A stretch of DNA of 64,000 nucleotides from Bacillota bacterium (GCA_023444055.1 JAEZRV010000087.1:77472-141471); one strand, 5' to 3'. Shown: positions 54,208 to 63,583, numbered from the stretch's first letter. Numbers and translations are program-made. The notes: a model not told the origin generated them from the letters alone.

Positions 54208-54269
54208 ATCTCGATTATCATAAAAGTTCTCAAATTACAGAGATTTTTTCAACACTCGCTAACTTATTA

Positions 54270-56588
54270 TTATCCTTCACCCATCTCAATAGTTGCCTTA
54301 AACAAATCTCCATCAATTTCAATATTAAAATTTCCTCCTTGAAGCTCTGTAAGGCTTTTAGCAATTGAAAGTCCTAGACCAGAGCCTTCACTATGACGGG
54401 AGGCATCTCCTCTTTTAAATCGCTCCAGCAATTCCTCTTCATTAATATTCAGTTCGTATGCAGAAATGTTTTTTATAACGATTTTTACGTTATCAGTATT
54501 GGAACCAGTATTCGAATCAGAGGTGGAAAATGCATCAATATATACTCTTGAATTGGGTAAGGCATACTTAAAAACATTAGACAGCAAGTTCTCAATTACT
54601 CTCCATAGCAATTTACCGTCAGCATTAACAAATAGCTTAGATGAATGCATATTTGTTTTAAAAACTAAGCCAGATCCTTCAATCTTATCAGATATCTCTC
54701 CAAGACCCTGATTTATCAATGAAACAACATCTAATTTTTCAAGATTTACTGCGATACTGCCACTGCTTGCTTTTGCTGCCTCAAATAAATCTTCAGTTAA
54801 GGATTTAAGCCTCTGAGATTTACTATCAATTATGCCTAAATATTTTTGCGCATTATCAGAATTAAGACCTTCTTTTTTCAGCAAATCTATATAGGTTATT
54901 ATTGATGTTAATGGTGTTTTCAAATCATGTGAAACATTTGTAATTAGTTCTGCTTTCATTCGCTCTGATTTTACTTGACTGCTTACAGCAGTTTTTAGAC
55001 CATCTGCAATAGAGTTTATTGTAGACGCCAGCTGTTTAAATTCGGGAATCCCTTCCTCCGGTATGTTATGAGACAGTTCACCAGAACGAATCTTTTCGGC
55101 ACCAACGGTAATAGTTTTTAATACATTAAAGGCTTTTAATAAAAAGTAAATGGCTATTGCATTAACACTGATAATTCCTACAAAGCCCAAAAAAGAACCT
55201 ATGGAGCCTACAAAGAATAAAAGTATACTAATCAAGAAAATAAAGGCATACGCACCAAAAATGAGAACGAGCCTAATTGCAATTGGACTTGTGTCATAAA
55301 CAGAGCTGATTTTTGAGGTAATAAACGAGTATATATTTTTGGATGTAGAAATACTACTTTTATAGATTTTATATATCAAGGTATGCTTAATAACCTCATG
55401 ACGCTTAACTCTTTTAGATAACATTGTTACAAATAGAATTCCTATAAGAGTTCCTAATGAAACAATCAGACCTAAACCTATTGTCAGCAAGCTAAGATAT
55501 TGGTGAGATTTATCTGAAACAAAATTTATGTAAAAATCATAAGCTTGTACAATACAAAGCAATATAGCCACAGAAGAAATAACTAAAGTCGCATCAAGAT
55601 GAATATAGTCTATGAAAATCAATTGAACTCCTTCTGTATCAACACGTCGTCCTGCGGAATATATAAGATATATAAGTCCAATTAAAAATGCCAAAAGCCC
55701 TATTAAAGTTAAGGATATACCCAAACGCCCTTCTTTAAAATTCTGGTTATAGGTAGCTAGTTCTGCATAGTATCTTGAATGACTCATTCCAATATAAACC
55801 ACAGCATCATTAGGAAAAATGGAAGTGTCATATTTGAAGCTAATTGTGTTATTGGAATTTGTATTTTCTTTATTTATTATAATATAGGATATAAGCTGTT
55901 TGTAGAAGGCTTCAGCAGTTTGTAAGGAATAGTCATTCACATTACTATAAGTTACTTTGCTATTTTCAATAATGGTATAGAATATTCCATCCATTTTTTT
56001 TAGGCTTGATACTTCTTTATAATAGTCAACAATGCGTTCTTCTATATAGTCTGATTTTATATTTTTTATATACGCATCATATTTTTCTATAACAGCTTGT
56101 ATTTCTTTGTCTCTTTCTTGAACAAGAGAATTAAGATACTTATTGTATTGACTTGGCTGGGAATCTGATTGAGCAGTATCAGAACTACTAATATCATCTG
56201 AATTTGAATTTTCTATATATGTATTATTATCATTAAGCCGCGACATTAAGTCGTTATATTTAGAAGTAATTTCTTGGATTTCATTTTCTCTATCATAAAT
56301 TATTTGATTTTTTCTATCTCTAATATAGTTTTCATTTATTACAACATTAGATTTAATATATTCTTCACTTTTTAAATTGAAAGCAACATTTGATATTTGT
56401 TGGTAGGCATCGCCTAATATATTTTTTAGTTCTTTGCTTTCTTTAAAGTTACCATTTTGTACCGCGATATCAAAATAATGAGCTTTTGTCAAACCATATG
56501 TAATAGTTAGCATTCCAGCTAAACATAATAGTATTGCAAGTAATTTAAACCATACAGAATACCTATAATTTTTCAATTTTGTATCCAA
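54270..56588 (-). CDS. Sensor histidine kinase with multi-span sensory region
   Basis: 772 residues. A first span (about 14-33) is followed by a long external region (35-285) rich in coiled coil and Gln/Asn/Ser, then about five more spans (290-485) and a HAMP-like linker (490-535). The HisKA domain has H554 in N-V-S-H-D-L-K-T-P-L-T-S, and the HATPase domain ends in 'SEGSGLGLSIAKSLTEL'. The TTG start at 56588 overlaps the regulator gene by 26 bases, implying coupled translation. The signal sensed is unknown; the large outer domain and kinase type resemble cell-envelope sensors. Confidence 0.9.
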   Translation of the reverse strand: MDTKLKNYRYSVWFKLLAILLCLAGMLTITYGLTKAHYFDIAVQNGNFKESKELKNILGDAYQQISNVAFNLKSEEYIKSNVVINENYIRDRKNQIIYDRENEIQEITSKYNDLMSRLNDNNTYIENSNSDDISSSDTAQSDSQPSQYNKYLNSLVQERDKEIQAVIEKYDAYIKNIKSDYIEERIVDYYKEVSSLKKMDGIFYTIIENSKVTYSNVNDYSLQTAEAFYKQLISYIIINKENTNSNNTISFKYDTSIFPNDAVVYIGMSHSRYYAELATYNQNFKEGRLGISLTLIGLLAFLIGLIYLIYSAGRRVDTEGVQLIFIDYIHLDATLVISSVAILLCIVQAYDFYINFVSDKSHQYLSLLTIGLGLIVSLGTLIGILFVTMLSKRVKRHEVIKHTLIYKIYKSSISTSKNIYSFITSKISSVYDTSPIAIRLVLIFGAYAFIFLISILLFFVGSIGSFLGFVGIISVNAIAIYFLLKAFNVLKTITVGAEKIRSGELSHNIPEEGIPEFKQLASTINSIADGLKTAVSSQVKSERMKAELITNVSHDLKTPLTSIITYIDLLKKEGLNSDNAQKYLGIIDSKSQRLKSLTEDLFEAAKASSGSIAVNLEKLDVVSLINQGLGEISDKIEGSGLVFKTNMHSSKLFVNADGKLLWRVIENLLSNVFKYALPNSRVYIDAFSTSDSNTGSNTDNVKIVIKNISAYELNINEEELLERFKRGDASRHSEGSGLGLSIAKSLTELQGGNFNIEIDGDLFKATIEMGEG

Positions 56589-57249
56589 TACCCCACACCA
56601 CCTTTAAATATTTTGGTTCCTTCGGATTAATTTCAATCTTTTCACGAATTCTTCTAATATGTACTGCAACAGTATTCTCAGCAGAAAAGCTCTGTTCATT
56701 CCAAACCTGTTCATAAATCTGGTCAATAGAAAATACCTTTCCGGCATTTTCACACAATAGTTTTAATATTTTGTACTCAACAGGTGTTAGCTTTACCAGC
56801 TCATCATCAATTTTAACTTCTTTTGCATTGTCATCAATAATGAGTCCACCTGTCTTGAATATTCCCGTTTGTTGGACAAAACTACCTAACGAAACGTATC
56901 TTCTCAAGAGCGATTTGACACGAGCAATCAACTCTAATGGATTGAAGGGTTTTGTCACATAATCATCAGCACCTAAGTTCAGTCCGATGATTTTATCTGT
57001 GTCTTCAGATTTTGCACTTAGCATCAGAATTGGAATATTGTATTTTTCTCTTATTTTCATTGTAGCCCGTATGCCATCCATCACTGGCATCATGATATCT
57101 ATTATCACTAAATGGATTTCATTTTTTTCAAATACTGACAAAGCTTCTACACCGTTATATGCTTTAAAAACGGTATAACCTTCGTTTCCTAAATATATTT
57201 CTATAGCATCTACAATTTCTTTATCATCATCACAAACAAGAATATTCAC
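56563..57249 (-). CDS. OmpR-family response regulator
   Basis: 228 residues, GTG start at 57249 with GGAGGTTATAC upstream. Receiver: D8/D9, phosphoacceptor D51 (IIDIMMP), T/S in 'LMLSAKS', K100 (YVTKPF). The C-terminal winged helix (about 130-226; 'LTPVEYKILKLLCENAGKVFS', 'VHIRRIREKIE') is complete. It works with the kinase encoded downstream and overlapping it. Target genes are not evident. Confidence 0.94.
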   Translation of the reverse strand: MNILVCDDDKEIVDAIEIYLGNEGYTVFKAYNGVEALSVFEKNEIHLVIIDIMMPVMDGIRATMKIREKYNIPILMLSAKSEDTDKIIGLNLGADDYVTKPFNPLELIARVKSLLRRYVSLGSFVQQTGIFKTGGLIIDDNAKEVKIDDELVKLTPVEYKILKLLCENAGKVFSIDQIYEQVWNEQSFSAENTVAVHIRRIREKIEINPKEPKYLKVVWGIGYKIEKL

Positions 57250-57557
57250 GTATAACCTCCAGAATATTGTTTAATAAGCTAATCACCTTATACATATCGG
57301 AATCTTCATTATTAGAAGTATAGTTTTAGCCCCAATTTGTAAAGTTGTAAAAATACACAACAAACATTATATCACACCCTTTGAATTTATTTGAGAATAC
57401 TGGTAAAATCAAAAATAAATAGTACATGCATAGATAATATCAATTGAATCTTACAAAATAATAAATGTAATTCTTAAGATTTTCTTAAATTATCGACAGT
57501 GGACACTTTTTAATTAATATTTGTGTCGTTGGCAGTATCAGAGAAATGGAGGTTAGC

Positions 57558-57656
57558 TTGAAAAACGCGAAGTTTACATTTTGTGTATTCATCGCTTTCT
57601 TCGCGTTTCAAAAAGCTGCGAGCAGCTTTTTGCTGATTTGGACAATCAAGCAATGA
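57558..57656 (+). CDS. A-repeat small frame 3, 32 codons
   Basis: TGGAGG, TTG start, TGA stop at 57654-57656. The peptide contains N-A-K-F-T-F, QKAASSFL and ends T-I-K-Q. Nonsynonymous differences outnumber synonymous ones when compared with the frame at 57716, so a function for the peptide itself is uncertain. Confidence 0.3.
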   Translation: MKNAKFTFCVFIAFFAFQKAASSFLLIWTIKQ

Positions 57657-57715
57657 CTATACACTTTTTAATTAATATTTGTGTCGTTGGCAGTATCAGA
57701 GAAATGGAGGTTAGC

Positions 57716-57814
57716 TTGAAAAATGAGAAGTTTACGTTTAGTGTATTCATCGTTCTCTTCGCATATAAAAAAGCTGCGAGCAGCTTTTTGTGGATTTTGG
57801 CAATCAAGCAATAA
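57716..57814 (+). CDS. A-repeat small frame 4, 32 codons
   Basis: Same length, start and end (A-I-K-Q, TAA) as the frames at 12258 and 57558, with KKAASSFLWI in the second hairpin. It is hydrophobic enough for a membrane helix (VFIVLFAY). Confidence 0.3.
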   Translation: MKNEKFTFSVFIVLFAYKKAASSFLWILAIKQ

Positions 57815-57874
57815 ACATACACTTTTAAATTACTATTTTTGTTGTCAGTGGTACTGGCGAAATGGAGGTTCAGC

Positions 57875-59005
57875 TTGAACAAAGTTATACTCATTCCCGA
57901 TTCCTTCAAAGGAACAATGTCATCATCTGAAATTTGCGAAATTATGAGTAAAGTAATTCGCAATTATTTCCCAAACGCTGAGATAATAAGTGTGCCTGTG
58001 GCTGATGGCGGTGAGGGAAGTGTAGACTGCTTTTTATCTGCTGTTGGCGGGAAAAAGGTCATGCTTAATGTTAAAGGACCTTATTTTGAAGAAATTCAAA
58101 GCTTTTATGGCATTTTACCAGATAATACAGCAGTTATTGAGATGGCTGCTACTGCTGGCTTGCCAATGGTTAAAAATAATAAACATGCAGAAAAGACTAC
58201 TACATATGGAGTCGGACAGCTTATGGAGCATGCGGCAAGAGCAGGCTGCAAACGAATAATAGTGGGTCTTGGAGGCAGCTGTACAAATGATGGAGGTGCT
58301 GGTGCAGCAGCAGCACTAGGTATCAGCTTTAAAGATGATTCTGGCTGCGATTTTGTACCGGTAGGTGAAACACTGGGAAAAATCGCTTCTATTGATGTTA
58401 GCGGACTTAGTCCTGCACTAAGCGGAGTCGAACTAATAACAATGTGTGATATAGACAATCCCCTATGCGGACAACAAGGTGCTTCAGTCGTATTTGCTCC
58501 GCAGAAAGGTGCAGATGAGGCAACAGTACAAATGCTTGATACTAATCTTTCACACATGGCTGATATAGTAAAAAGAGATTTGAAGAAAGATATTAAAAAT
58601 ATAGCGGGTGCTGGTGCAGCTGGGGGCATGGGTGGTGGTATGATAGGATTTTTAAATAGCAGGCTGCAAATGGGGATTGAAACAGTTCTTGATACTGTAG
58701 GATATGATTCAATGCTTGAGGGCACAGATTTAGTAATTACCGGTGAAGGAAAAATTGATTCCCAGTCACTGCGTGGAAAGGTAGTAATAGGTGTTGCTCG
58801 CAGAACAAAAAAAGCTGGAGTTCCCATAATTGCAATAGTTGGAGATATTGGTGATGATATAGAGAAAGTATATGAAGAAGGTGTAAGTGCTATATTTAGC
58901 ATTAATCGTGTGGCATTGCCATTCTATAAAGCAAAGAAACGTTGCAAAAGCGATTTAATGCTTACAATAGATAACTTGATGAGAATTATATCGTTGGGTT
59001 TTTAG
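57875..59005 (+). CDS. glxK: Glycerate kinase, type I (GlxK/GarK family)
   Basis: 376 residues from TTG 57875, chosen because ATGGAGGTTCAGC lies just before it; 12 further open codons belong to the repeat spacer. Signatures: 'ILIPDSFKGTMSS' at the N-terminus, 'PVADGGEGSVDCF', 'GLGGSCTNDGGAGAAAALG', 'TGEGKIDSQSLRGKV'. It phosphorylates D-glycerate with ATP, usually giving 2-phosphoglycerate. No glycerate-forming genes are next to it. Terminator follows at once. Confidence 0.93.
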   Translation: MNKVILIPDSFKGTMSSSEICEIMSKVIRNYFPNAEIISVPVADGGEGSVDCFLSAVGGKKVMLNVKGPYFEEIQSFYGILPDNTAVIEMAATAGLPMVKNNKHAEKTTTYGVGQLMEHAARAGCKRIIVGLGGSCTNDGGAGAAAALGISFKDDSGCDFVPVGETLGKIASIDVSGLSPALSGVELITMCDIDNPLCGQQGASVVFAPQKGADEATVQMLDTNLSHMADIVKRDLKKDIKNIAGAGAAGGMGGGMIGFLNSRLQMGIETVLDTVGYDSMLEGTDLVITGEGKIDSQSLRGKVVIGVARRTKKAGVPIIAIVGDIGDDIEKVYEEGVSAIFSINRVALPFYKAKKRCKSDLMLTIDNLMRIISLGF

Positions 59006-59036
59006 AGAGGATTCTCTAAAATTGTAGGAATCCTCT
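59006..59036 (+). terminator. Terminator of glycerate kinase
   Basis: AGAGGATTC (59006-59014) pairs perfectly with GAATCCTCT (59028-59036), followed by TATTATT; the stem begins on the stop codon. Confidence 0.75.
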
Positions 59037-59052
59037 TATTATTGAGTACTTT

Positions 59053-59361
59053 TGAATTTATAACTCAAACTTCAGTAATATCAGGTGTGGTAGCATTATC
59101 AATGGAAAGCTTAATATTTAAGATTATCCGAACATTGCAGAAAAGAAATGAAATTAATATTCGGACGATTCAGCTTCTGATTATATAAAACCAAAGTAAC
59201 TATGTTACAAATTTATTATACTAGTTGGATTAGAAATAATTGCATGAATTAGTAGATGAGACGAACCATTACTAATTCATGCAATTATTTTGGCAACAAA
59301 CCATTGATAATGCTACCACGCCAATAGATTTTTTATGTGCGAAGTTTGAGTTTATAATTTT
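59053..59361. repeat. R-family nested palindrome, about 310 bp
   Basis: There are three nested inverted repeats: outer AATTTATAACTCAAACTTC (from 59054) with its near-complement at 59341-59360; middle 22-bp arms at 59084-59105 and 59301-59322 (one mismatch, core GTAGCATTATCAATGG); inner perfect 19-bp arms at 59236-59254 and 59270-59288 with 15-nt loop. The right side resembles 49461-49512. No convincing gene lies inside. This fills most of the 450-base gap after glycerate kinase. Confidence 0.75.
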
Positions 59362-59455
59362 GATATTTTATGATTTTATACTAATTTGTATTTGTAAAGT
59401 AATTACATTTCAAATAACCGCATATGCGGCATTAGGGCGAAGCCCACAAATAGTA

Positions 59456-59653
59456 TTAAATATAATCATATTTTAGGAAATTAAAAATAGATTCATGATT
59501 TTTAACTTGAAAAACTGTAGTTCCTCGGAGTTGAAGCTGATGTCCACAGCTTTCACATCTAAAGGTAAGATTATTTAATTTCTCAACTTCCTCTTTAGGT
59601 AGATTTAGTAGTACGCTTTTACACATGCAGCATTTAATAGTGTTAAATTCCAA
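59456..59653 (-). CDS. Small zinc-ribbon-like protein, 65 residues
   Basis: TTG start at 59653 with GGGGG ten bases upstream. Cys pairs C8/C9-x-C11 and C33-x-x-C36 ('CCMC...CESCGH') would hold one zinc ion, resembling small Com-like or rubredoxin-like zinc ribbons. Precise function is unknown. It is the only minus-strand gene here and is divergent from spoIIP. Confidence 0.65.
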   Translation of the reverse strand: MEFNTIKCCMCKSVLLNLPKEEVEKLNNLTFRCESCGHQLQLRGTTVFQVKNHESIFNFLKYDYI

Positions 59654-59917
59654 TTTCTTTTGTCCCCCGTTTCTAAAATAAAGAATATTCTTAGGTATAT
59701 TAGTGCGATTTTATTTTTAGAACTAAAATCTCTAAAACAGCCACTGAATAATTTTACAATATTTCCCATCAATAGTAGAGGCCTTTTTATAAATATTGTA
59801 CAAGCTAGTTATATTTCTGTTATATCATGAATATATTTTTTTAGTGGGATTTAGTGGTACACTGCAGAAAGAAGACAAGTATACAGGCTAGAAGTTATGA
59901 ATGACATGGAGGTTAGT

Positions 59918-61177
59918 ATGAGAGATATTGTGAGAATACAGGATAATGGTTATGTATATAACAGCCCAAATTTCAGTGGAAGTAAGAGGAATATAACGAA
60001 GCTACCTATAATTTTATGTGCGACTGCTGGAGTTTTATTAGGTAGTTTTGCTTTCAAAATATCTAATATTAACTGGGACACAAATGGCTTAAATAATGGT
60101 TCTAAGTCTAAACTAACAGCTGAAGTACTAAAAATAAAATCAGCAGATAGCGAAACATTTAATAAAGTAAATGATTTCCTTTTTAAATCTTTTGGAATCG
60201 ACAGGTATAACCCAATAACAATACTTACAGCCAATTACCCATGTTTTAAAATGTATTATAATAATGAATATCAAGATTATCTTGTCCAAAGACAAATTGA
60301 AATAGAACAAAAGGCATTAGAAGAAAAGAAAATTCAAGAGGCTAAAGCAAAAGCGCTGCAAGCTAATGCACAAATTCAAGATGTCGGTACATTTGCAGAG
60401 GTTTCAAGCAGCATAACTTATGAAGGTGATGTAGAGGATGAAGATATAGAAACTAATTCTGTTGTGATTAGTGGAAAAATTAATGTAATAAATCAAACGA
60501 AATATAATATTGATATAAATAAATTGTTAAAAGAACCGTTGAAACTTTCAAATAAAAAGGGTCCACAAATACTTGTTTATCATACCCATACAACAGAAAG
60601 TTTTTTGAAAAGTATTGATCAACTAGCAATGAAGAATGTTGAATCAAGAACAACGAATTCAAATTACAATGTGACAAGAGTGGGAGATGCACTAATTAAC
60701 AACCTCAAAAAGTATGATATTGATGTATTGCATAACACAACTATCCATGATAAAGATTACAACAACTCATATGTAAAGTCACTTAAAACACTCACAAATT
60801 ATGTGGATAAATATCCTTCACTAAAAATGACAATAGACTTACACAGAGATGCCATAGGAGGTGAAAAGCTTAGGGTTGTCAAAAAAGTAGGTGATAAACA
60901 AGTAGCCCAGATAATGTTTGTTATTGGTACTGATTCAAAGCTTTCAAATCCGATGTGGAAGGAGAACCTAAAGCTGGCAATAAAGATTCAGGCTAGATTA
61001 AATGAAATTTGTCCTGGAATTGCAAAGCCAATTTACATAAGCAAAAATAGATATAATCAGCACTTGACAAATGGCTCTGTTATCATTGAAATAGGTGGAG
61101 ATGGAAATGTTATAGATGAATGTGTTAGAAGTACTAGTTATTTGGCTCGTGCAATAAACGATGTTATATATAAATAA
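59918..61177 (+). CDS. spoIIP: Stage II sporulation protein P
   Basis: 419 residues from ATG 59918, preceded by ATGGAGGTTAGT (an in-frame ATG at 59897 lies before that RBS). An N-terminal membrane anchor ('LPIILCATAGVLLGSFAF', about 25-45), a Gln/Ala/Lys coiled linker and the SpoIIP amidase/endopeptidase domain (about 200-419) with 'ILVYHTHTTESF', 'DLHRDAI' and 'SVIIEIGGDGN' are all present. These hold the zinc ligands. With SpoIID and SpoIIM it digests septal peptidoglycan during engulfment. The partners are not in the window; gpr or lepA neighbours are usual. Confidence 0.93.
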   Translation: MRDIVRIQDNGYVYNSPNFSGSKRNITKLPIILCATAGVLLGSFAFKISNINWDTNGLNNGSKSKLTAEVLKIKSADSETFNKVNDFLFKSFGIDRYNPITILTANYPCFKMYYNNEYQDYLVQRQIEIEQKALEEKKIQEAKAKALQANAQIQDVGTFAEVSSSITYEGDVEDEDIETNSVVISGKINVINQTKYNIDINKLLKEPLKLSNKKGPQILVYHTHTTESFLKSIDQLAMKNVESRTTNSNYNVTRVGDALINNLKKYDIDVLHNTTIHDKDYNNSYVKSLKTLTNYVDKYPSLKMTIDLHRDAIGGEKLRVVKKVGDKQVAQIMFVIGTDSKLSNPMWKENLKLAIKIQARLNEICPGIAKPIYISKNRYNQHLTNGSVIIEIGGDGNVIDECVRSTSYLARAINDVIYK

Positions 61178-61311
61178 TTTTGACTAAAAAGACTCTGCTT
61201 TGTCAAAGATATAGTTAACTCAGCTTTCTATTGCCTTGAGTAAAAACTTTAAAATGCTTGATTATTAATATTATTTTAGTTTGCAACAGTTATGCAGCTA
61301 CGGAGGTTGTT

Positions 61312-61587
61312 TTGGCTAGAGAAACTAGATTTAGACAGCAGAGAATTTATAAATTCAAAATAGTAATGGTAGTATTTCTTTTTTTTACGATACTTTTTAT
61401 GGGCTTGCTAGTAGTAGATTTGAATAAAAGCTATATATTGTATGGGGAACCTCGTATTGAACTATTTAAAATAAAAATGCTTGAACAAGATATTTGTCAA
61501 ATTAATATACTAAACAGCAAGTTTGATTTGAATTTAAAATATATAAAAAAGGATGTAAATAATATAAAGTCTTATTTTAAAAATTAA
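61312..61587 (+). CDS. Small single-span membrane protein between spoIIP and lepA
   Basis: 91 residues from TTG 61312, chosen for the CGGAGG 8 bases upstream; open frame continues back to 61258 without an RBS. Arg-rich N-terminus (ARETRFRQQRIYKFK), one membrane span (IVMVVFLFFTILFMGLLVV) and a helical external tail ending in KSYFKN. No family recognised. Its place directly after spoIIP suggests a sporulation membrane role, which is only a guess. A degenerate R-family fragment lies just upstream (61210-61235). Confidence 0.6.
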   Translation: MARETRFRQQRIYKFKIVMVVFLFFTILFMGLLVVDLNKSYILYGEPRIELFKIKMLEQDICQINILNSKFDLNLKYIKKDVNNIKSYFKN

Positions 61588-61631
61588 TGGGCTAAGCCAA
61601 TAGCAACAGTATATTTAGTTAGAAAACTGTT

Positions 61632-61657
61632 TAATGGCAATAGCCATTATTTTTTTG
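61632..61657 (+). terminator. Terminator before lepA
   Basis: TAATGGC-AATA-GCCATTA (61632-61649) followed by a run of T to 61657; ends the spoIIP group. Confidence 0.85.
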
Positions 61658-61671
61658 TTTAAATATGTATA

Positions 61672-61701
61672 TTGCACCTTTTTAATGGTATGGTATAATT
61701 A
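61672..61701 (+). promoter_or_regulatory. Probable lepA promoter
   Basis: TTGCAC (61672-61677), 18-base spacer, TATAAT (61696-61701), 54 bases before the lepA start and right after the preceding terminator. Confidence 0.6.
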
Positions 61702-61755
61702 AATGCGCGTAATGCTGTTTTTTGATTATTTAATTGAGCATGTGGAGGTTAACGA

Positions 61756-63564
61756 ATGCCTAGTGAAAGACAAAAATATATTAGAAATTTTTGCATAGTA
61801 GCTCATATTGACCATGGAAAATCTACTCTTGCAGATAGACTTATAGAAAAGACTGGTGTTCTCACATCTAGAGAGATGCAAGAACAGGTCTTAGACAACA
61901 TGGAGCTTGAGAGAGAAAGAGGAATAACCATAAAAGCGCAAGCTGTCAGAATGGTATATAAAGCCTCAGATGGTCATGAGTATATATATAACTTAATTGA
62001 TACACCAGGTCATGTGGATTTTAATTATGAGGTTTCCAGGAGCCTGGCTGCTTGCGATGGAGCAGTTCTTGTTGTTGATGCTGCTCAGGGAATAGAGGCT
62101 CAGACTTTAGCAAATGTGTATCTTGCAATAGATAACAATCTTGAAGTTATGCCTGTTATAAACAAAATTGATCTTCCAAGTGCTCAGCCTGAAGAAGTTA
62201 AGAAGGAAATTGAGGATGTTATCGGCTTAGATGCATCACAAGCACCGCTGATTTCTGCTAAGAACGGCATAAATATAGATGAGGTTTTAGAAAAAATAGT
62301 TAATATGCTTCCATGTCCTGAGGGAGATGAAGAGGCGCCATTAAGAGCATTGATTTTTGATTCCTTCTATGATAGCTATAAGGGTGTAATTGTATATATG
62401 CGAGTTAAAGAGGGCTCTCTGAAAGAAGGAGATACCATTCGAATGATGAATACGAAGAAGGAATTCCTGATAACTGAACTGGGATATATGAAACCGGGAG
62501 GACTAACTCCGGCAAATGAGCTTAGGGCTGGTGATGTAGGGTATTTAGCTGCTAGTATAAAAAATGTAAGAGACACTGAGGTTGGTGATACCATTACAAC
62601 GGTAAATAATCCGGCAAAAGAGCCTCTAGCAGGATATAAAAAGGTAAATTCTATGGTTTTTTGCGGAATTTATCCGGCAGATGGTTCAAAGTATGGAGAT
62701 TTAAGAGATGCTCTTGAAAAGCTGCAATTAAATGATGCGGCATTAACCTTTGAGCCAGAAACCTCAGTTGCATTAGGTTTTGGCTTTAGATGTGGCTTCC
62801 TTGGCCTTTTGCATATGGAAATTATACAAGAAAGATTAGAGCGCGAGTACAATTTTGACTTGGTAACTACTGCTCCAAGTGTAATATATAGGGTTACTAC
62901 TACAAAAGGTGAAGTAATGATGATTGATAATCCTACAAATCTTCCGCCGGTGACCGAAATAGATATGATGGAGGAACCTATTGTAAAAGCAACTATAATG
63001 GTTCCAACTGACTATGTGGGTAACATTATGGAGCTTTGTCAGGATAGGAGAGGTATATATAAGGATATGTCATACCTTGATGCTACAAGGACAGTTTTGA
63101 CTTACGAAATGCCTTTGAACGAAATTATATTTGATTTCTTCGATGCACTAAAATCCAGGACAAAGGGTTATGCTTCTTTTGATTATGAGCTTTTAGGCTA
63201 CATGCAATCAGACTTAGTAAAGCTTGATGTAATGCTAAATGCTGAAATTGTGGATGCATTGTCGTTTATAGTTCACAAGGAAAAAGCAGTTTCTCGTGGA
63301 AGAAGAATGACTGAGAAGCTAAAAGAAGCTATTCCTAGGCAAATGTTTGAAATACCAATTCAAGCTTGTATTGGTGGGAAAATTATTGCTCGTGAAACAG
63401 TTAAGGCCTTTAGAAAAGACGTACTTGCAAAATGTTATGGTGGAGATATCACCAGAAAGAGAAAGTTGCTCGAAAAGCAAAAGGAAGGTAAAAAACGTAT
63501 GCGTCAGGTAGGTTCTGTAGAAGTTCCTCAAGAGGCATTTATGAGCGTTTTAAAACTAGATTAA
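61756..63564 (+). CDS. lepA: Elongation factor 4 (LepA)
   Basis: 602 residues, full length. GTPase motifs: A-H-I-D-H-G-K-S-T (G1), 'RERGITIKAQ' (G2), D-T-P-G-H (G3), N-K-I-D (G4), SAK (G5). The LepA-specific C-terminal domain ('YASFDYELLGYMQSDLVKLDVMLN', 'QACIGGKIIARETVKAFRKDV') ends in the usual 'VPQEAFMSVLKLD'. It acts on translating ribosomes at elongation or 30S assembly. GGAGGTTAAC precedes the ATG. Confidence 0.97.
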   Translation: MPSERQKYIRNFCIVAHIDHGKSTLADRLIEKTGVLTSREMQEQVLDNMELERERGITIKAQAVRMVYKASDGHEYIYNLIDTPGHVDFNYEVSRSLAACDGAVLVVDAAQGIEAQTLANVYLAIDNNLEVMPVINKIDLPSAQPEEVKKEIEDVIGLDASQAPLISAKNGINIDEVLEKIVNMLPCPEGDEEAPLRALIFDSFYDSYKGVIVYMRVKEGSLKEGDTIRMMNTKKEFLITELGYMKPGGLTPANELRAGDVGYLAASIKNVRDTEVGDTITTVNNPAKEPLAGYKKVNSMVFCGIYPADGSKYGDLRDALEKLQLNDAALTFEPETSVALGFGFRCGFLGLLHMEIIQERLEREYNFDLVTTAPSVIYRVTTTKGEVMMIDNPTNLPPVTEIDMMEEPIVKATIMVPTDYVGNIMELCQDRRGIYKDMSYLDATRTVLTYEMPLNEIIFDFFDALKSRTKGYASFDYELLGYMQSDLVKLDVMLNAEIVDALSFIVHKEKAVSRGRRMTEKLKEAIPRQMFEIPIQACIGGKIIARETVKAFRKDVLAKCYGGDITRKRKLLEKQKEGKKRMRQVGSVEVPQEAFMSVLKLD

Positions 63565-63583
63565 TAAAAACTCAGCTTATCTT

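Larger units (their letters stand above)
57501..57877 (+). repeat. A-family tandem leader array (two units plus final spacer) ending at the glycerate kinase start
   Basis: TTG-started frames at 57558 and 57716 are exactly 158 bases apart, and the gene's own TTG at 57875 is 159 bases further. Each unit repeats ACTTTTTAATTA...GGCAGTATCAGAG, then AAATGGAGGTTAGC, then the 32-codon frame with hairpin 1 (ACGCGAAG/CTTCGCGT in unit 1) and hairpin 2 (CAAAAAGCTGC/GCAGCTTTTTG). In the fucosidase array hairpin 1 is ATGCGAAG/CTTCGCAT, a paired change. Upstream (57250-57500) is AT-rich sequence that probably holds the promoter of the two-component genes. Confidence 0.82.

Noticed and set aside
58105..58902. 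Long minus-strand open frame inside glycerate kinase
   Set aside because: It is a shadow of the real gene, which has clear family motifs on the plus strand.
59279..59476. 65-residue plus-strand frame in the R palindrome
   Set aside because: It starts inside an inverted-repeat arm without an RBS and has no protein-like features.
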